In this document: positions 9,659 to 18,842 of the stretch, in pieces
Numbering within the stretch: position 1 is the first letter of the stretch
How the letters are laid out: each line of letters starts with the position of its first letter
DNA from: Candidatus Zixiibacteriota bacterium
GTDB taxonomy: Bacteria > Zixibacteria > MSB-5A5 > GN15 > JAAZOE01
Direction: 5' to 3'
Assembly (NCBI GenBank): GCA_030668485.1
Contig: DAOUTW010000014.1
Span: 18,491-82,490 of the forward strand
Length of the DNA: 64,000 nt
The notes under the pieces: model-generated
What the model was told of the DNA's origin: nothing
Databases searched by the model: none
Seen by the model: only the letters and a program-made list of their open reading frames with translations
Program-made: the position numbers and the translations under genes

Positions 9659-9686
9659 GGAGAATATACTGATTTTTTATTCCAGG

Positions 9687-11273
9687 TCAATCACAAGGGA
9701 AGTCCAAATAATATCCCGCCTGCAACTTTTCTCCGGTTCCCCGTTCCAGGAGCGTTTGCCAATCATCCTTGCTGCCAAAACGGTAATAATTCTGGACCAG
9801 AAATTCCCTGGTATGCTGATCATCCAGAACAGCGCCATATTTGTCGGACAGATAATGATAGGTCTGAGCGGCAATACAATCGCCGAGCAGATCGTTTTGA
9901 AGACTGACAGGATGCGCGATAAAATCAATCTGCGCTACCCAGGGATAATAATCACCGTCGAGGGGAAACATCATATATTTTTCAAAAAGATCGCCATAGA
10001 CCTGTTTCATATCGGCGAATGGATCGGAGTATAACGCCCGTTCAAAAGTAGTGTTCAACAATGCCATCCGCAGATTGTATAAATGACGAAAATCGCACTG
10101 TGTCTGCAAAGCTAGAACCAGCGGCTCCGGCATCCCTGCATATTTGCGGCGCCAGTCGCTCAACTCCGTCAGGCCGGTAATTATGCGAGCCATTCCCTTT
10201 TCAAAACATGGCGCCGGAGGCATGGTCAGCAAATGATCTTGAGCGTCTATGTGAACGGCATACAACGCCCGGCCGGCCTGAGCAAAAAGACGTGCCAGCG
10301 ACCGTGGACCGTCTTCAATACTGGTCGGAATTCGAATATCATCGGGGATATGCCTCGTGACTATCCCGTCGTCGGGTTTATAATCCGTTGCGACCATCGG
10401 TAAAAAATATATCGGGCGGGCGCGGAGTTTGAACCCCAGGCCGGCCAGAGTCGATTCCAAAAGGGTCCGTTGCTTATCGGCCGTAAAATATTGAGCCACC
10501 CGCGATTCGGTCTGCTGGAAAATATAACCTATATCCCATAATCGAAGATCATCAATCCCGGTTGATTTCATCAGAGAATCGAGAGCAGCCCGATATTTAT
10601 CCGACGACAATCGATCCAGATCATTCAGGAGCTTTTGTAAATCGGACTTATCAATCCCATCCGCCTGCAACATTAAATCATAATAAGAATTATATCCCAT
10701 ACGCGAGACGATATGGTTGCGCATCCGGGCCAATGACACCGCTCCTTCGGCCAGTTTTCCGCCCGATGCTGCCTGTGATGCAAATATGGTCCGTCTTTTG
10801 AAACGGTCACTCTCGGCCGCCAGTATTTGCCCCAATTGTTCAAATGAATAACTCGAACCTTCATATGTTGAACTTATCCCGGCCCGGTAATCGACCAGTG
10901 AGTCGATTATCGGGGAAATATTGGGATCGGCATCGATTACCGTTCGCAAACACCGCCTGTAGATCAAGTCCAGCTTCCTGAGGGATATACCCTCCTGGAC
11001 GCGCGACAATTGACTCTTGATATCAGCCAGTTGTTGTGGATTGGACAACAGCGCCCGGGAAAGATCCTTATAATACTCAAGCGAATCGGACCGGCCACGA
11101 CTTAGATACTCCCACTCATAGAGTGAAACCTGCTGGTCCAGATATTCCGCCTTTTTCTCAAATTCGTCAACAAAGGCGGACATATCCCCTCGGGGGGCAG
11201 GCTTGGTACTGCATGACAGCAGCCCGCCCGTAATCATTACCGCCACCATGGCAGACAGGATAAAGTACTTCAT
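9687..11273 (-). CDS. Lipoprotein related to M2/M3-type metallopeptidases, zinc site lost
   Basis: The 528-residue product starts MKYFILSAMVAVMITGGLLSC, a lipoprotein signal with the lipobox LLSC. The body is alpha-helical and resembles the gluzincin peptidases of the ACE/oligopeptidase type (FEKKAEYLDQQVSLYEWEY, RMGYNSYYDLML, then an active-site region). Where the family has HExxH followed by a downstream Glu ligand, this protein reads AQAGRALY (around residue 330) and PPAPCFEKGMAR, so both zinc histidines and both glutamates appear replaced. It is therefore probably a pseudopeptidase anchored in the envelope. The ATG at 11273 has a GAGGG site 4 nt upstream. A start 5 codons earlier would overlap aroQ. 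The gene follows the aro cluster directly, which may be chance. Confidence 0.7.
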   Translation of the reverse strand: MKYFILSAMVAVMITGGLLSCSTKPAPRGDMSAFVDEFEKKAEYLDQQVSLYEWEYLSRGRSDSLEYYKDLSRALLSNPQQLADIKSQLSRVQEGISLRKLDLIYRRCLRTVIDADPNISPIIDSLVDYRAGISSTYEGSSYSFEQLGQILAAESDRFKRRTIFASQAASGGKLAEGAVSLARMRNHIVSRMGYNSYYDLMLQADGIDKSDLQKLLNDLDRLSSDKYRAALDSLMKSTGIDDLRLWDIGYIFQQTESRVAQYFTADKQRTLLESTLAGLGFKLRARPIYFLPMVATDYKPDDGIVTRHIPDDIRIPTSIEDGPRSLARLFAQAGRALYAVHIDAQDHLLTMPPAPCFEKGMARIITGLTELSDWRRKYAGMPEPLVLALQTQCDFRHLYNLRMALLNTTFERALYSDPFADMKQVYGDLFEKYMMFPLDGDYYPWVAQIDFIAHPVSLQNDLLGDCIAAQTYHYLSDKYGAVLDDQHTREFLVQNYYRFGSKDDWQTLLERGTGEKLQAGYYLDFPCD

Positions 11274-11280
11274 AACACCC

Positions 11281-11709
11281 TCATTCATCCTTGAAATGCT
11301 CCAGCGCCATCAGATAACCCTCAACGCCCATACCGCTGATCAAACCGATACAGATATCTGTCAGAACTGATATTTTGCGCCATTCTTCCCTTTTCTGAAT
11401 ATTCGAAAGATGGACCTCGACCACCGGCAATCCGGTGCCGGCCAGGCAATCGCGCAGCGAGTATCCGTAATGCGTCAATGCCCCGGGATTGATAATAATT
11501 CCATTGGCCTTTTGATATTCCGCCTGGATAAAATCAATCAGACCGCCCTCATGATTGCTTTGAAACGGCTCCACCGCCAGCCCCATCTGCTCGGCCCTGG
11601 CCCGGACCATCTTCACAATTTCCGGCAAAGTTGTGAGGCCGTATATTTCCGGCTCCCGGGTTCCCAGCATGTTGAGGTTGGGACCGTTGATTAATAGCAA
11701 CTTCTTCAC
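11281..11709 (-). CDS. aroQ: 3-dehydroquinate dehydratase, type II
   Basis: The 142-aa protein carries all type II signatures: INGPNLNMLGTREPEIYG (7-24, with the catalytic Tyr), FQSNHEGGLIDFIQ, NPGALTHYGYSLRDCL and the catalytic-His motif VVEVHLSNI. It removes water from 3-dehydroquinate in the shikimate pathway and forms dodecamers in the cytoplasm. It is the last gene of a five-gene aro run (aroA-aroE-aroK-aroB-aroQ). Its ATG overlaps the end of aroB by 4 nt, which suggests translational coupling. Confidence 0.96.
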   Translation of the reverse strand: MKKLLLINGPNLNMLGTREPEIYGLTTLPEIVKMVRARAEQMGLAVEPFQSNHEGGLIDFIQAEYQKANGIIINPGALTHYGYSLRDCLAGTGLPVVEVHLSNIQKREEWRKISVLTDICIGLISGMGVEGYLMALEHFKDE

Positions 11710-12812
11710 ATCTTCTCCCGGTTATTGACCAGTTCCTTCATAAATTCAATACTATCCATCACTTTGGAATCCGATCTGACAACGGCAACAGCAGGATGCC
11801 CGACCTTTTCAAGAAGGACAAATACCCGCTTTCCTCGCTTACTCTTTTTATCGACCGCAAGCGGTGATAAATAATCACTCGCATCCCTTTTTAGCTTTCG
11901 CAGCCGAACCAGAAAAGGAGTCAGGTATTCAATATACAACTTTAAGTCGGCCTCGGAAAGACGCCCTGTAATATGCGAAAGGTATAACGCTCCCCCCATC
12001 CCGGCCATCACCGCCTCACCATGCTGGAAATTACGGTATCCCTCTACCTTTTCTATTGCATGAGCAAAGGTGTGTCCAAAATTAAGAATCGCACGCCGCC
12101 CGAGGTCACGCACATCACGACCCACGATCCCTGCCTTGAATCTAATTGCCGATCTTATTAGCGATATCACCGCATCTTTATCGTCGGGATGATATCGCGT
12201 ATCCGTCGCCGTCGCCGCTTTTAACAGTTTTTTCGATGAAAGAAAGCCGGCCTTGATTATCTCCGCCAGTCCTCCGATCATCTCCCGCTCTCCCAGCGTA
12301 ACCAGCCAGTCAGGATTGACGACAACCGCTCGCGGCTGATAAAAAGCTCCGATCAGATTCTTACCCAAACGGTGGTTGACACCGGTCTTGCCGCCAATCG
12401 AAGAATCAACCATAGCCAATAACGTTGTCGGGACCTGCACTAAATTGACACCCCGCATATACGTTGCCGCCGTGAATCCGGCCACATCGCCGACAATGCC
12501 CCCGCCGAATGCTATGATCACATCACCCCGGTCCAGGCCGATTTCAAAGAACTGATCATACAGCAAATCAACCGTTCGCTGAGTTTTATATCGTTCACCG
12601 TCGCCGATCATGATCGGGATAACATTACTTTTCGCCGGAAGGAATTTCTTTATGAACGATGGCCCGTGCAGGGCGAACACCGTCGCATTTGACACCACCA
12701 CGATTTTGGATGCGCCTTTGACATACGGCTTCAGGCGAGCCCGATAATCGGAAAATACCACCGGGTAACGCTCATCCCCGGCCCGGACAATTATTTGACC
12801 GTTTTTATCCAT
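11706..12812 (-). CDS. aroB: 3-dehydroquinate synthase
   Basis: The 368 residues include the NAD-binding segment AFGGGIVGDVAGFTAATYMRG (about 102-122), PTTLLAMVDSSIGGKTGVN and the metal-site histidine motif FGHTFAHAIEK. The enzyme converts DAHP to 3-dehydroquinate, the second step of aromatic amino acid synthesis. It overlaps aroK upstream by 8 nt and aroQ downstream by 4 nt. DAHP synthase (aroF/G type) and aroC are not in this window. Confidence 0.96.
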   Translation of the reverse strand: MDKNGQIIVRAGDERYPVVFSDYRARLKPYVKGASKIVVVSNATVFALHGPSFIKKFLPAKSNVIPIMIGDGERYKTQRTVDLLYDQFFEIGLDRGDVIIAFGGGIVGDVAGFTAATYMRGVNLVQVPTTLLAMVDSSIGGKTGVNHRLGKNLIGAFYQPRAVVVNPDWLVTLGEREMIGGLAEIIKAGFLSSKKLLKAATATDTRYHPDDKDAVISLIRSAIRFKAGIVGRDVRDLGRRAILNFGHTFAHAIEKVEGYRNFQHGEAVMAGMGGALYLSHITGRLSEADLKLYIEYLTPFLVRLRKLKRDASDYLSPLAVDKKSKRGKRVFVLLEKVGHPAVAVVRSDSKVMDSIEFMKELVNNREKM

Positions 12813-13353
12813 CGCTTTTAAGATTCGCCTCTATTTCCGCAGCGACCTCTTCAACCGATTTACTCTCGGTATCGACCACCATATCGGCTTTCAGGTAAAA
12901 TCTTTCCCGCTCCACCAGCAAATCGTTGATCCGCTGCATAACAATTTCTTTCTGATCCTCGATATCTTTGGAAAAAGTCTGCAACATCGGACGCAGATGG
13001 CTTTTTTTCACCCGCTCGAAAATCGTTTCCGGACTTACCTTGAGGTAAATCAAGAAACCATTATCTTTGACATAAGACAGGCTGTTGTCGTCGGCGATCG
13101 TGCCACCTCCGAGGGAAATCACCTGCGGCCGGCGTTTCATCGCCATACGCAAAACGTCAGATTCGGCAAACCGAAACTTGGCTTCGCCCAGCTTAAGGAA
13201 AATTTCAGAGATTGACTTTTTCATCACTTCTTCGACAGTGGCATCGGTATCGGTGAATCCATATTCCAGCAGGGCTGACAACTTCTCCCCGGTTTCGGTT
13301 TTGCCCGATCCGGAAAATCCGCACAGTAGTATTACTTCAGGTAAATCTTTCAT
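12805..13353 (-). CDS. aroK: Shikimate kinase
   Basis: This 182-residue P-loop kinase has the Walker A motif LCGFSGSGKTETG (10-22), the shikimate-binding TDTDATVEE motif, SLGGGTI, and the lid arginine in SHLRPML. It phosphorylates shikimate at the 3-OH using ATP. The start codon overlaps the end of aroE (ATGA-type junction), so the two are translated together. Confidence 0.95.
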   Translation of the reverse strand: MKDLPEVILLCGFSGSGKTETGEKLSALLEYGFTDTDATVEEVMKKSISEIFLKLGEAKFRFAESDVLRMAMKRRPQVISLGGGTIADDNSLSYVKDNGFLIYLKVSPETIFERVKKSHLRPMLQTFSKDIEDQKEIVMQRINDLLVERERFYLKADMVVDTESKSVEEVAAEIEANLKSDG

Positions 13354-14210
13354 ACATCGACTCCTCGATTGTCCTTCCTCAGCAGTTCCATGACCTCGTT
13401 ACTGACCTTTTCGATTTCGGACTCACTTCCGGTCCAGATATTATACGACATTACCGCCTGCCTGACAAGCATCGGCAAACCTCCGATTATCCGGCAACCG
13501 GCTGCTTCAGCCCGTTGTAAAAACAAAGTCCTGGCCGGGCGATAATTCAGATCATAGCAGACCTGACATCCTTCGTAGCCAAAACTCTCAGGCAATGGTG
13601 ATAAATCGGGACAGGCCATACTTCCAACCGGCGTGCAATTAATTACCAAATCATATCGATCATTTTTCCCGATATCATCATAGCTCAATGCCTGAGCTTT
13701 TCCATTTCCGCCCGGCGCAAAACGGAAATTGTCAATAAACTCCCCAACCTTTCGCTTGTCTCGGCCGCAGACACAAATCTCAGATCTCGGATACTCGCGA
13801 ATCAATGCCCACATCACAGCCCGGGCCGCTCCGCCATTACCCAATATCAGAATCCGAGGTCGGTTGAGGCAAAACTCTCGCATCGGTAAAATGAATCCAT
13901 CGGCATCGGTATTATGCCCGAAAAACTTTCTCTCTTTAACCCTGACGGAATTTATCGCCCCGATTTCGCGGGCCGCTTCGGAAACAAAAGACATCTCGGA
14001 AATCACACTCTGCTTATGCGGAACAGTAACCGAAAAACCGTCCCATGCTCGCATCTTTTCCAGTTCGGCACCCAGACCTGCTGAGGGAACATCGATAACC
14101 GTAAAGTCTCCGCTTTTACCCGTAATCGCAAACAGCGCCTCAAAAATCGCGGGTGACAATGTATACGAGATATTATGCCCCACCAGTCCGAAATGAAGAG
14201 AACGGCTCAT
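13350..14210 (-). CDS. aroE: Shikimate dehydrogenase
   Basis: The 286-residue protein shows the substrate-binding segment YTLSPAIFEALF, the catalytic lysine in VTVPHKQSV, the aspartate in HNTDADGF, and a Rossmann motif ILGNGGAARAVMWAL for NADPH. VINCTPVGS and the end-domain DLNYRPARTLFL are also typical. It reduces 3-dehydroshikimate to shikimate. It overlaps aroA by 4 nt and aroK by 4 nt within the aro operon. Confidence 0.95.
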   Translation of the reverse strand: MSRSLHFGLVGHNISYTLSPAIFEALFAITGKSGDFTVIDVPSAGLGAELEKMRAWDGFSVTVPHKQSVISEMSFVSEAAREIGAINSVRVKERKFFGHNTDADGFILPMREFCLNRPRILILGNGGAARAVMWALIREYPRSEICVCGRDKRKVGEFIDNFRFAPGGNGKAQALSYDDIGKNDRYDLVINCTPVGSMACPDLSPLPESFGYEGCQVCYDLNYRPARTLFLQRAEAAGCRIIGGLPMLVRQAVMSYNIWTGSESEIEKVSNEVMELLRKDNRGVDV

Positions 14211-15565
14211 TTTAGCCGCAAACCCTCAAGCATCGTATAAAAATTCGGACACGAAACGGCGGCCGCCTCGCTGTTGCCGATCACGGTCTTTCCATGCCCG
14301 GCCAATCCGGCCACCGCAAACGCCATGGCAATCCGATGATCATTAAACGAATCGATCTCGGCTCCGTTGATTTCCCCCGTCCCCTCAATGGCAAATCCAT
14401 CCGGAAATTCGCCGATTTTTATTCCCATAGCGCCCAGGTTATCGACCACCGCCCGAATGCGATCCGATTCTTTGTGCCGCAATTCTTCGGCATCACGAAT
14501 AATTGTCGTACCTTTCATCGAGGCTGCCAGCACCGCCAGAATCGGAATTTCATCGATCAGGTTGGGAATCATCGCTCCGGATATTTTGCGCGGCTTCAAG
14601 GGCCCATATGTGACTTCGATATCAGCCACCGGTTCGCCTGACAATTCCCGGCGATTTTTAATTTTTATCTCGCCACCCATCTGTCGAGCGACATTGAGAA
14701 AAGCATTTCGAGTAGGATTAACGCCTACATTATGCAAAATCAGATGACTACCCGGTACAATCATGGCCGCCGCAATAAAATACGCCGCCGTTGAAATGTC
14801 GCCCGGAACATCGATGACACCACCATTCAGGCGCCCTTCCGGAGTAATTGACACTGTCCTTTTATACTCATCGGTCGCCAGTACTTTTTTCTTTTTGCGA
14901 GGATCATCCGGATCGGGAATAATCTGCGGCACGATATCTTCAACCGCAACCTTGCCACCAAGAAAATTAATCATCCGTTCGGTATGATCGCGCGTCAGCA
15001 GCTTTTCTCTGACAGTTACCTTTGTTCCCGATGCCAGCCCGGCCAGCAGCAGGCATGATTTAATTTGAGCCGACGCGATCGGCATGATATAGTCGATCGA
15101 TATCACCGAGCCCGGTCTGATATCAAGAGGCGCCACTCCCTCCTCGGAAGCCTGTATATCGGAATTCATCTGCCGGAGAGGATCGACAATCCGCTTCATC
15201 GGACGACTCATCAGCGATTCATCACCGACCACCCGCGCTTCGACACCGGACCCGGCTAATATTCCGGATAGAAGACGCATCGTCGTTCCGGAATTACCGC
15301 AGTCGATAGGATCAGTGGGAGATTTAATACCGCTCTCAGGAGGCGTCAGCCGGACCGTCTGACCATCCTGCTCCACTCCGCCGCCCAGCATCTCTACCGC
15401 TCTAAGCGAATTACCGCAATCGGCACCATCAGCGAAGTTCTTAATCTCTATTTTCTCATCACACAGCAGACTTATCAATGCCGCCCGATGAGATATCGAC
15501 TTATCGCCCGGCATCGCCAGAAGTCCCTGAAGTTTACCAGCTCTCTTTACAATCACTTCCGCCAC
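14207..15565 (-). CDS. aroA: 5-enolpyruvylshikimate-3-phosphate synthase
   Basis: The 452-residue product contains the PEP/shikimate-binding segment PGDKSISHRAALIS (19-32), DCGNSGTTMRLLSG, SAQIKSCLLLAGLASG, LVDEIP-like NLIDEIPILAVLA and FNDHRIAMAFAVAG near the end. It joins shikimate-3-phosphate and phosphoenolpyruvate. The start is GTG at 15563-15565 with GGAGA 7 nt upstream. It is the first gene of the aro run and lies 121 nt downstream of argS. The gap holds a 17-bp tandem hairpin repeat. Confidence 0.95.
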   Translation of the reverse strand: MAEVIVKRAGKLQGLLAMPGDKSISHRAALISLLCDEKIEIKNFADGADCGNSLRAVEMLGGGVEQDGQTVRLTPPESGIKSPTDPIDCGNSGTTMRLLSGILAGSGVEARVVGDESLMSRPMKRIVDPLRQMNSDIQASEEGVAPLDIRPGSVISIDYIMPIASAQIKSCLLLAGLASGTKVTVREKLLTRDHTERMINFLGGKVAVEDIVPQIIPDPDDPRKKKKVLATDEYKRTVSITPEGRLNGGVIDVPGDISTAAYFIAAAMIVPGSHLILHNVGVNPTRNAFLNVARQMGGEIKIKNRRELSGEPVADIEVTYGPLKPRKISGAMIPNLIDEIPILAVLAASMKGTTIIRDAEELRHKESDRIRAVVDNLGAMGIKIGEFPDGFAIEGTGEINGAEIDSFNDHRIAMAFAVAGLAGHGKTVIGNSEAAAVSCPNFYTMLEGLRLK

Positions 15566-15616
15566 TGTTCAATCTCCATTCTCAATCGCATCGGTATATA
15601 TCCTATATGGCCTCTG

Positions 15617-15671
15617 CCACTTCGTGGTCCCTACCACCCAGTGGTCCCTACCACTTCGTGGCCACTGCCAC
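15617..15671. repeat. 17-bp tandem repeat, each unit a small hairpin
   Basis: CCACTTCGTGGTCCCTA, CCACCCAGTGGTCCCTA and CCACTTCGTGGCCACTG follow one another with an exact 17-bp period (15617, 15634, 15651) plus a partial fourth unit at 15668. Each unit folds as CCAC-3 nt-GTGG. The array lies between argS and aroA, in what would be the aroA leader. Confidence 0.8.
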
Positions 15672-15686
15672 AACACAGCTTCGCTG

Positions 15687-17453
15687 CTACATCTGTTCCG
15701 GGGCCTCGATTCCCATCAAGCGCAGGCCTTCCTTCATAACCGTCCGCACCCCGGCAACCAGGAGCATCCGCGCCCCGGTTTCCTGCTCGTTATCCGAAAT
15801 AATTTTAATCAGTTTCCCATGCGTATCTTTGCGCTGATAAAAACGATTGAATACCGCCGCCAATTCCAGGAGGTATTCGGCTATAAAATTCGGTTCATAT
15901 TTCTCTGCAGCAATTTCGATCACCGAATCAAATCGGTAAAGATGCATCAAAAGCGCCTTCTCTTCGAGCGATTGGAACAGCCCGAAATCAACATCCGCCG
16001 CCACATCTTTTTCATACTTACGCAGAAGAGCCGATAGGCGAGCATGAGTGTACTGCAAGTACGGTCCGGTCTCACCCTCGAAATTGAGAACTTCCTCCCA
16101 GGAGAAATTAACATCTTTATGCTTCTTCACGCCCAGGTCGGCAAATATTATCGCCCCCAGACCGATCATCTGCGCTGTCGCCTCAATATCCGGCAGGTCG
16201 GGATTTTTCTTCATGATGATCTCGGTTGCTTTTCGGGTCGCCGTGTCGATCACATCTTCCAGAAAGATCACCGTGCCTTTGCGAGTTGACATCGCCTTAT
16301 CGGCAAACTTGATCCAGCCGAACCCAACATGCACCAACCGGTCGGCATAGTCCTCGCCCAGCAACTCGATTACTTTGAACACCTGTTTGAAATGATCCTG
16401 CTGAGCCGAGCCGACGACATAAACAGCCTTGTGAAAATCATACGATTCATGCCGGTAAAATATCCCGGCCAGATCGCGCGTGGAGTAAAGCGTCGCACCG
16501 TCAGCCTTTCGCAACAGGCAGGGTGTCATACCATATTCTTCCAGGTCGACGATCAAGGCTCCCTGAGACATTTTAGTCAGACCGGCCTTATCCAGACGCT
16601 CGATAACAGCATCCATTTTATCGTTATAAAACGACTCGCCGGTGTAATGATCAAACTTGATGCCCAGGATTTTGTAAATCCGTTCGAATTCCCGCAGTGA
16701 ATAATCCTTAAAAAGATTCCAGAGCTCGACCGCCTCGGAATCGCCCTTTTCCAATTTCCTAAACCAGTTACGCGCATCATCCGATAATGACGGGTCTTCC
16801 TCCTCCTCGCGGTGGAAGCGGACATAAAGGTCGTACAGGTATTTAACCGGTTCTTTTTCCAGTTCTTTGCGGTCGCCCCATTTGATAAAAGCCAGAATCA
16901 TCTTTCCGAACTGCGTTCCCCAGTCACCGAGATGATTGACTCCGACACACTCAAATCCGAGCTTTTCGAATATCCGGTAAAGCGAATTTCCGATCGCAGT
17001 GGAACGAAGATGACCGACACCGAATGGTTTGGCGATATTCGGCGATGAGAAATCGATTACAATTTTCTTCCCCTCACCTATGGTGCTGCCGCCAAATCCG
17101 CCGCCGCGCTCGAATATTTGCGGAAGAATAGTCTCCGCCACCCGCGAGGTTGAAACGGTGCAATTTATATACGGTCCGGCAACGCTGAAACTGTCATTAT
17201 CGAGCAAACCGGCTATCTTGCCGGCGATTTCCACCGGTTTTTCTCTGACGATTTTAGCCAGAACGAAAGTCGGAAAAGCATAATCGCCGAGTTTTATATC
17301 TTTCGGAATTTCCAGTTTACTCTCAATAAAAACGTCGAATCCCGTTTCATCGGTCTTAAAAGCGCCGTAAATTTCCGGAAGCTTATCCCCGTATGCACTC
17401 CGTACTGCACGGCCGATTGCGGTTGCGATTTCATTTTTAAAACTTATATCCAT
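15687..17453 (-). CDS. argS: Arginyl-tRNA synthetase
   Basis: The 588-residue class I synthetase has an N-terminal Arg-tRNA-synthetase domain (about 1-85). The HIGH-type motif is present as AKPFGVGHLRSTAIG, and the KMSKS-type loop reads AMSTRKGTVI. A helical anticodon-binding DALR domain closes the protein (YTHARLSALLRKY to the end). It charges tRNA(Arg) with arginine. The ATG at 17451-17453 was chosen over a GTG three codons upstream. The C-terminus ends IEAPEQM, a common end of this family. Confidence 0.95.
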   Translation of the reverse strand: MDISFKNEIATAIGRAVRSAYGDKLPEIYGAFKTDETGFDVFIESKLEIPKDIKLGDYAFPTFVLAKIVREKPVEIAGKIAGLLDNDSFSVAGPYINCTVSTSRVAETILPQIFERGGGFGGSTIGEGKKIVIDFSSPNIAKPFGVGHLRSTAIGNSLYRIFEKLGFECVGVNHLGDWGTQFGKMILAFIKWGDRKELEKEPVKYLYDLYVRFHREEEEDPSLSDDARNWFRKLEKGDSEAVELWNLFKDYSLREFERIYKILGIKFDHYTGESFYNDKMDAVIERLDKAGLTKMSQGALIVDLEEYGMTPCLLRKADGATLYSTRDLAGIFYRHESYDFHKAVYVVGSAQQDHFKQVFKVIELLGEDYADRLVHVGFGWIKFADKAMSTRKGTVIFLEDVIDTATRKATEIIMKKNPDLPDIEATAQMIGLGAIIFADLGVKKHKDVNFSWEEVLNFEGETGPYLQYTHARLSALLRKYEKDVAADVDFGLFQSLEEKALLMHLYRFDSVIEIAAEKYEPNFIAEYLLELAAVFNRFYQRKDTHGKLIKIISDNEQETGARMLLVAGVRTVMKEGLRLMGIEAPEQM

Positions 17454-17543
17454 CAAATCCACTTTCTGTTGGTTCGTCTGCCAATGTAAACAAGCCCGGA
17501 TGAGAACGCAATGATTTTTCAGAAAGGCAAGCGACGGCGTTTT

Positions 17544-18824
17544 CTACCCGGTCATACGGTACTCACTCTGGATCACGACCCCTTCGGGAGTAAACCGTTC
17601 CGCTTTCCGGAAATAAACGTAGTACACCACCGAGGAAACGACATAAAACAGTATCGCGGTCACCAGAGATACGGTATAGCCGTATGATTCGATGACCATC
17701 CCGCCGATCTGGGTCGAGATCATCCACGATGAAGTCCACGCCAGCATCAACAGCGCATTCATCAGGCCATGGTATGCCTTCGGCACCATTTCCATGGCGA
17801 AATTGGTCCCGATCGGATGCCCCATATTCATCAATGCCCCCCGCAGCAGAAAAGCGAAAAAGACCAGCGGAAAATTATAGCTGAAGGCCAGAACAAGCAT
17901 AAACGGGATCGAGGCCAGTTGCGTAAAAACAATCGTTCGCACCATCCCTAATTTCCGCGCCAATACCGGACCGGCCATAATGCCGACAAACATGGTGAGA
18001 TTCACCAGACCGTAATAGAAGCCGATATTCTCCGATGACTGCCCGAACCGGTCACGGAAGAAGAGGTTGAGAAATGGGATAATAATCCCGGCGCCGGTTC
18101 CCACGATAAAATACGGCAGCGTCAATTTTAGGAATATCCCCTTCATACTCCTGAAGACCTTCCGGTCGAGATGCAGCTTGTCTTCCTCCTGAATCTTTTT
18201 CGGCATTGCCAGCAGGGCAAATGGAATCAGGGCGAAAAGCGAGAACGACAACCCCACCGTCAATGATAACCGATGGGCCCAGAGCATATCATAGCCGAAA
18301 CTTGCCACGAATAAGTGCACCAGCTTCCCAAACAGAAAAGAACCGACGACACCGGCGGCAACGGCAATTCCGAAATTGAGTGAAAACAGATACGGCCGCT
18401 CGGTCGACGATGAGTTGCGCATAAAAAACGGAGCCGAGGCGATTCGATAAAAAGTCATCATCGCTCCGGCAAAGAAGTATGCGACCCAGATAACCAGCTT
18501 GACATCGGTGTAAATGGTAACCAACCCGCACATCACATACATGATTGTGGAAAATACTAAAATCGGTTTTAGTTTGATTCGGGAGAGAAGCACCGCGCCC
18601 GGAATCGACACCAGCGTCATTCCCAGCGCTCCTGCCGAAAGAACCCGCCCGATAAAACTTTCGGTATAACCGCATTCACGTAAATACAGATTGAGAAGCA
18701 GCATAAACGATGAGAAGGTCATTCCGATAAAGAAGGAACCAAGCAGGTACTTGCGGGCATTGGGCGTCAAACACCGCAAATCGCGGACATAAGTCACTAT
18801 ACCATTTCTAATTCCCGTCAGCAT
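17544..18824 (-). CDS. Major facilitator superfamily transporter
   Basis: The 426 residues show twelve probable membrane helices split by a charged cytoplasmic loop (KKIQEEDKLHLDRKVFRSMK, about 215-235). The N-terminal half contains YTESFIGRVLSAGALGMTLVSIPG, the usual place of the MFS loop-2 motif. This resembles MFS exporters of unknown substrate. It begins 18 nt after the DapF homologue stop, so the two form a transcription unit. The pairing might mean that the transporter handles a compound made by that enzyme, but this is a guess. Confidence 0.85.
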   Translation of the reverse strand: MLTGIRNGIVTYVRDLRCLTPNARKYLLGSFFIGMTFSSFMLLLNLYLRECGYTESFIGRVLSAGALGMTLVSIPGAVLLSRIKLKPILVFSTIMYVMCGLVTIYTDVKLVIWVAYFFAGAMMTFYRIASAPFFMRNSSSTERPYLFSLNFGIAVAAGVVGSFLFGKLVHLFVASFGYDMLWAHRLSLTVGLSFSLFALIPFALLAMPKKIQEEDKLHLDRKVFRSMKGIFLKLTLPYFIVGTGAGIIIPFLNLFFRDRFGQSSENIGFYYGLVNLTMFVGIMAGPVLARKLGMVRTIVFTQLASIPFMLVLAFSYNFPLVFFAFLLRGALMNMGHPIGTNFAMEMVPKAYHGLMNALLMLAWTSSWMISTQIGGMVIESYGYTVSLVTAILFYVVSSVVYYVYFRKAERFTPEGVVIQSEYRMTG

Positions 18825-18842
18825 TCTATAGCAGTACTGTTA

